Source: Burkholderiales bacterium
Lineage (GTDB): Bacteria > Pseudomonadota > Gammaproteobacteria > Burkholderiales > JAEUOS01
DNA length: 6,553 nt
NCBI GenBank assembly: GCA_947456845.1
Contig: CANGUJ010000230.1
Span: forward strand, 1-6,553
Direction of reading: 5' to 3'
A model generated the notes under the pieces. The model was not told the DNA's origin. It ran no database searches and saw nothing but the letters and a program-made list of their open reading frames with translations. Of the stretch, positions 5,806-6,553 are shown piece by piece (position 1 is the first letter of the stretch; every line of letters begins with the position of its first letter). The translations under genes were made by a program, and so were the position numbers.

Positions 5806-6345
5806 ATGACCGCTGACCTCCAACCCATCGCCACGGCGGTGCAACGCGTGCAGAGCGTGCTCGGGCGGCGACCCGAGAAGGGGCTGCACGACGACGCGGC
5901 CGCCACGGCGCGCTGGCAGGGCGGCGTGCGCATGGTCACGTCGCACGCCGACGGCACGCAGGTGGTCACCGACATGCCGGCCGAACTGGGTGGCACCGGG
6001 GACCAGGCCACGCCGGGCTGGCTGTTCCGGGCCAGCCTGGCTTCGTGCGCGGCCACCTGCATCCTGCTTGCGGCCGCCACCGAGGGCCTTGCGCTAGGCG
6101 CGCTCGACGTGTCGGTGGGCAGCCGCTCGGACACGCGCGGCCTGCTCGGCATGAGCGACGAGGCGGGGCGGCCGGTGAGTGCGGGTCCTGTCGAGCTGCA
6201 CATCCATGTGCGCATAGACGCGCCCGGCGTGGCCGCCGACCGGCTGCGCGCGCTGGTCGAGGGCGCGATGCTCTGCTCGCCGGTGCCCACTGTGGTGCAG
6301 CAAGCCACGCCGCTGCCGCTCAGGCTCGACATCGCCGGCGCCTGA
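5806..6345 (+). CDS. OsmC-family protein (thiol peroxidase-like)
   Basis: A 179-residue protein of the OsmC/Ohr fold. Family members reduce organic hydroperoxides through a cysteine pair in the cytoplasm, though some relatives have other or unknown roles. Residues 27-66 form the N-terminal sheet region (LHDDAAATARWQGGVRMVTSHADG and following). GWLFRASLASCAATC (71-85) carries the first cysteine of the family at C81, with an extra C85. VEGAMLCSPVPTVV (151-164) carries the second at C157. Both reactive cysteines are thus in place. The usual OsmC spacing and the hydrophobic helix after C81 are kept. The N-terminal helix of about 25 residues (MTADLQPIATAVQRVQSVLG) is longer than in the shortest members. 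The gene is followed 13 bp later by an AraC-family regulator on the same strand, probably in one operon. The physiological substrate is not evident. Confidence 0.9.
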   Translation: MTADLQPIATAVQRVQSVLGRRPEKGLHDDAAATARWQGGVRMVTSHADGTQVVTDMPAELGGTGDQATPGWLFRASLASCAATCILLAAATEGLALGALDVSVGSRSDTRGLLGMSDEAGRPVSAGPVELHIHVRIDAPGVAADRLRALVEGAMLCSPVPTVVQQATPLPLRLDIAGA

Positions 6346-6358
6346 CGGGCATTTGTCC

Positions 6359-6553
6359 ATGGACGCCCTTTCGCAGACCCTCCGTGTCGTGCGCATGGTC
6401 GGCGCGATCTTCCTGCAGGGCCGCTTCACCGCGCCCTGGTGCTACCAGTCGCCGCGTGCCGATACCGCCGCACCGATCCTGGAGCCCGGCGCCGAGCGGG
6501 TGGTAATCTTCCATCTCATCACCGAAGGCGAGTGCTGTGTGGAGATGGAGGGC
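6359..6553 (+). CDS. AraC-family transcriptional regulator, N-terminal cupin domain (cut by window edge)
   Basis: Sixty-five codons are visible and the frame continues past the right edge. The opening, MDALSQTLRVVRMVGAIFLQ, followed by FTAPWCYQSP (23-32) and an ILEPGAERVVIFHLITEGEC stretch (40-59), is the pattern of the Cupin_6 (AraC-binding-like) sensor domain that precedes an AraC helix-turn-helix pair in many proteobacterial regulators. The DNA-binding part is outside the window, so the assignment rests on this half. The start ATG is 13 bp after the osmC stop. The ribosome site is weak (GACGGG-like), which suggests translation coupled to osmC. Such regulators often control the gene beside them, so it may regulate osmC; this is an inference. 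Confidence 0.82.
   Translation, partial: MDALSQTLRVVRMVGAIFLQGRFTAPWCYQSPRADTAAPILEPGAERVVIFHLITEGECCVEMEG

Noticed and set aside
1..6553. CRISPR array, tRNA, rRNA, insertion sequence or attachment site
   Set aside because: No regularly spaced repeats, cloverleaf-like sequence, transposase motif or terminal inverted repeats were seen by eye on either strand.

Overview
The window is GC-rich throughout, with coding sequence that strongly prefers G or C at the third codon position. Gene content, Shine-Dalgarno use and protein style suggest a betaproteobacterium of the Burkholderiales (Variovorax/Cupriavidus/Bordetella-like). This placement is an inference from composition and protein style; there is no rRNA or other taxonomic marker.

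Layout: five genes lie on the minus strand and are read right to left. They are a TetR-family repressor (5421-4711), a two-domain alpha/beta-hydrolase-glycosyltransferase fusion (4714-2555), two class I SAM-dependent methyltransferases in tandem (2072-1260 and 1224-403), and the exported N-terminus of a vanadium-haloperoxidase/PAP2-like protein that runs off the left edge (301-1). Two genes lie on the plus strand at the right: an OsmC-family protein (5806-6345) and the start of an AraC-family regulator with a cupin-type N-terminus (6359 onward, cut by the edge).

The best-supported regulatory unit is the TetR-fusion pair. The two genes overlap by ATGA. The TetR gene has a sigma70-type promoter with a perfect TTGACA -35 box. 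A 29-bp, nearly perfect inverted repeat begins at the last base of the -10 box and covers the predicted transcription start. This is the arrangement expected of an autoregulated repressor that also controls the fusion enzyme. The divergent 384-bp gap (5422-5805) carries a second, separate promoter for osmC-araC about 170 bp away, so the two sides are probably controlled independently.

A 482-bp non-coding gap (2073-2554) separates the fusion gene from the methyltransferase pair. The methyltransferases may therefore form their own unit, possibly running on into the haloperoxidase-like gene. Hydrolase, glycosyltransferase, two methyltransferases and a haloperoxidase-like protein on one strand look like small-molecule tailoring or detoxification enzymes. 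I recognise no named pathway, and a joint function is a hypothesis. The most unusual item is the single-chain hydrolase-glycosyltransferase with its own TetR switch. The remaining long open frames are shadows of these genes caused by high GC.
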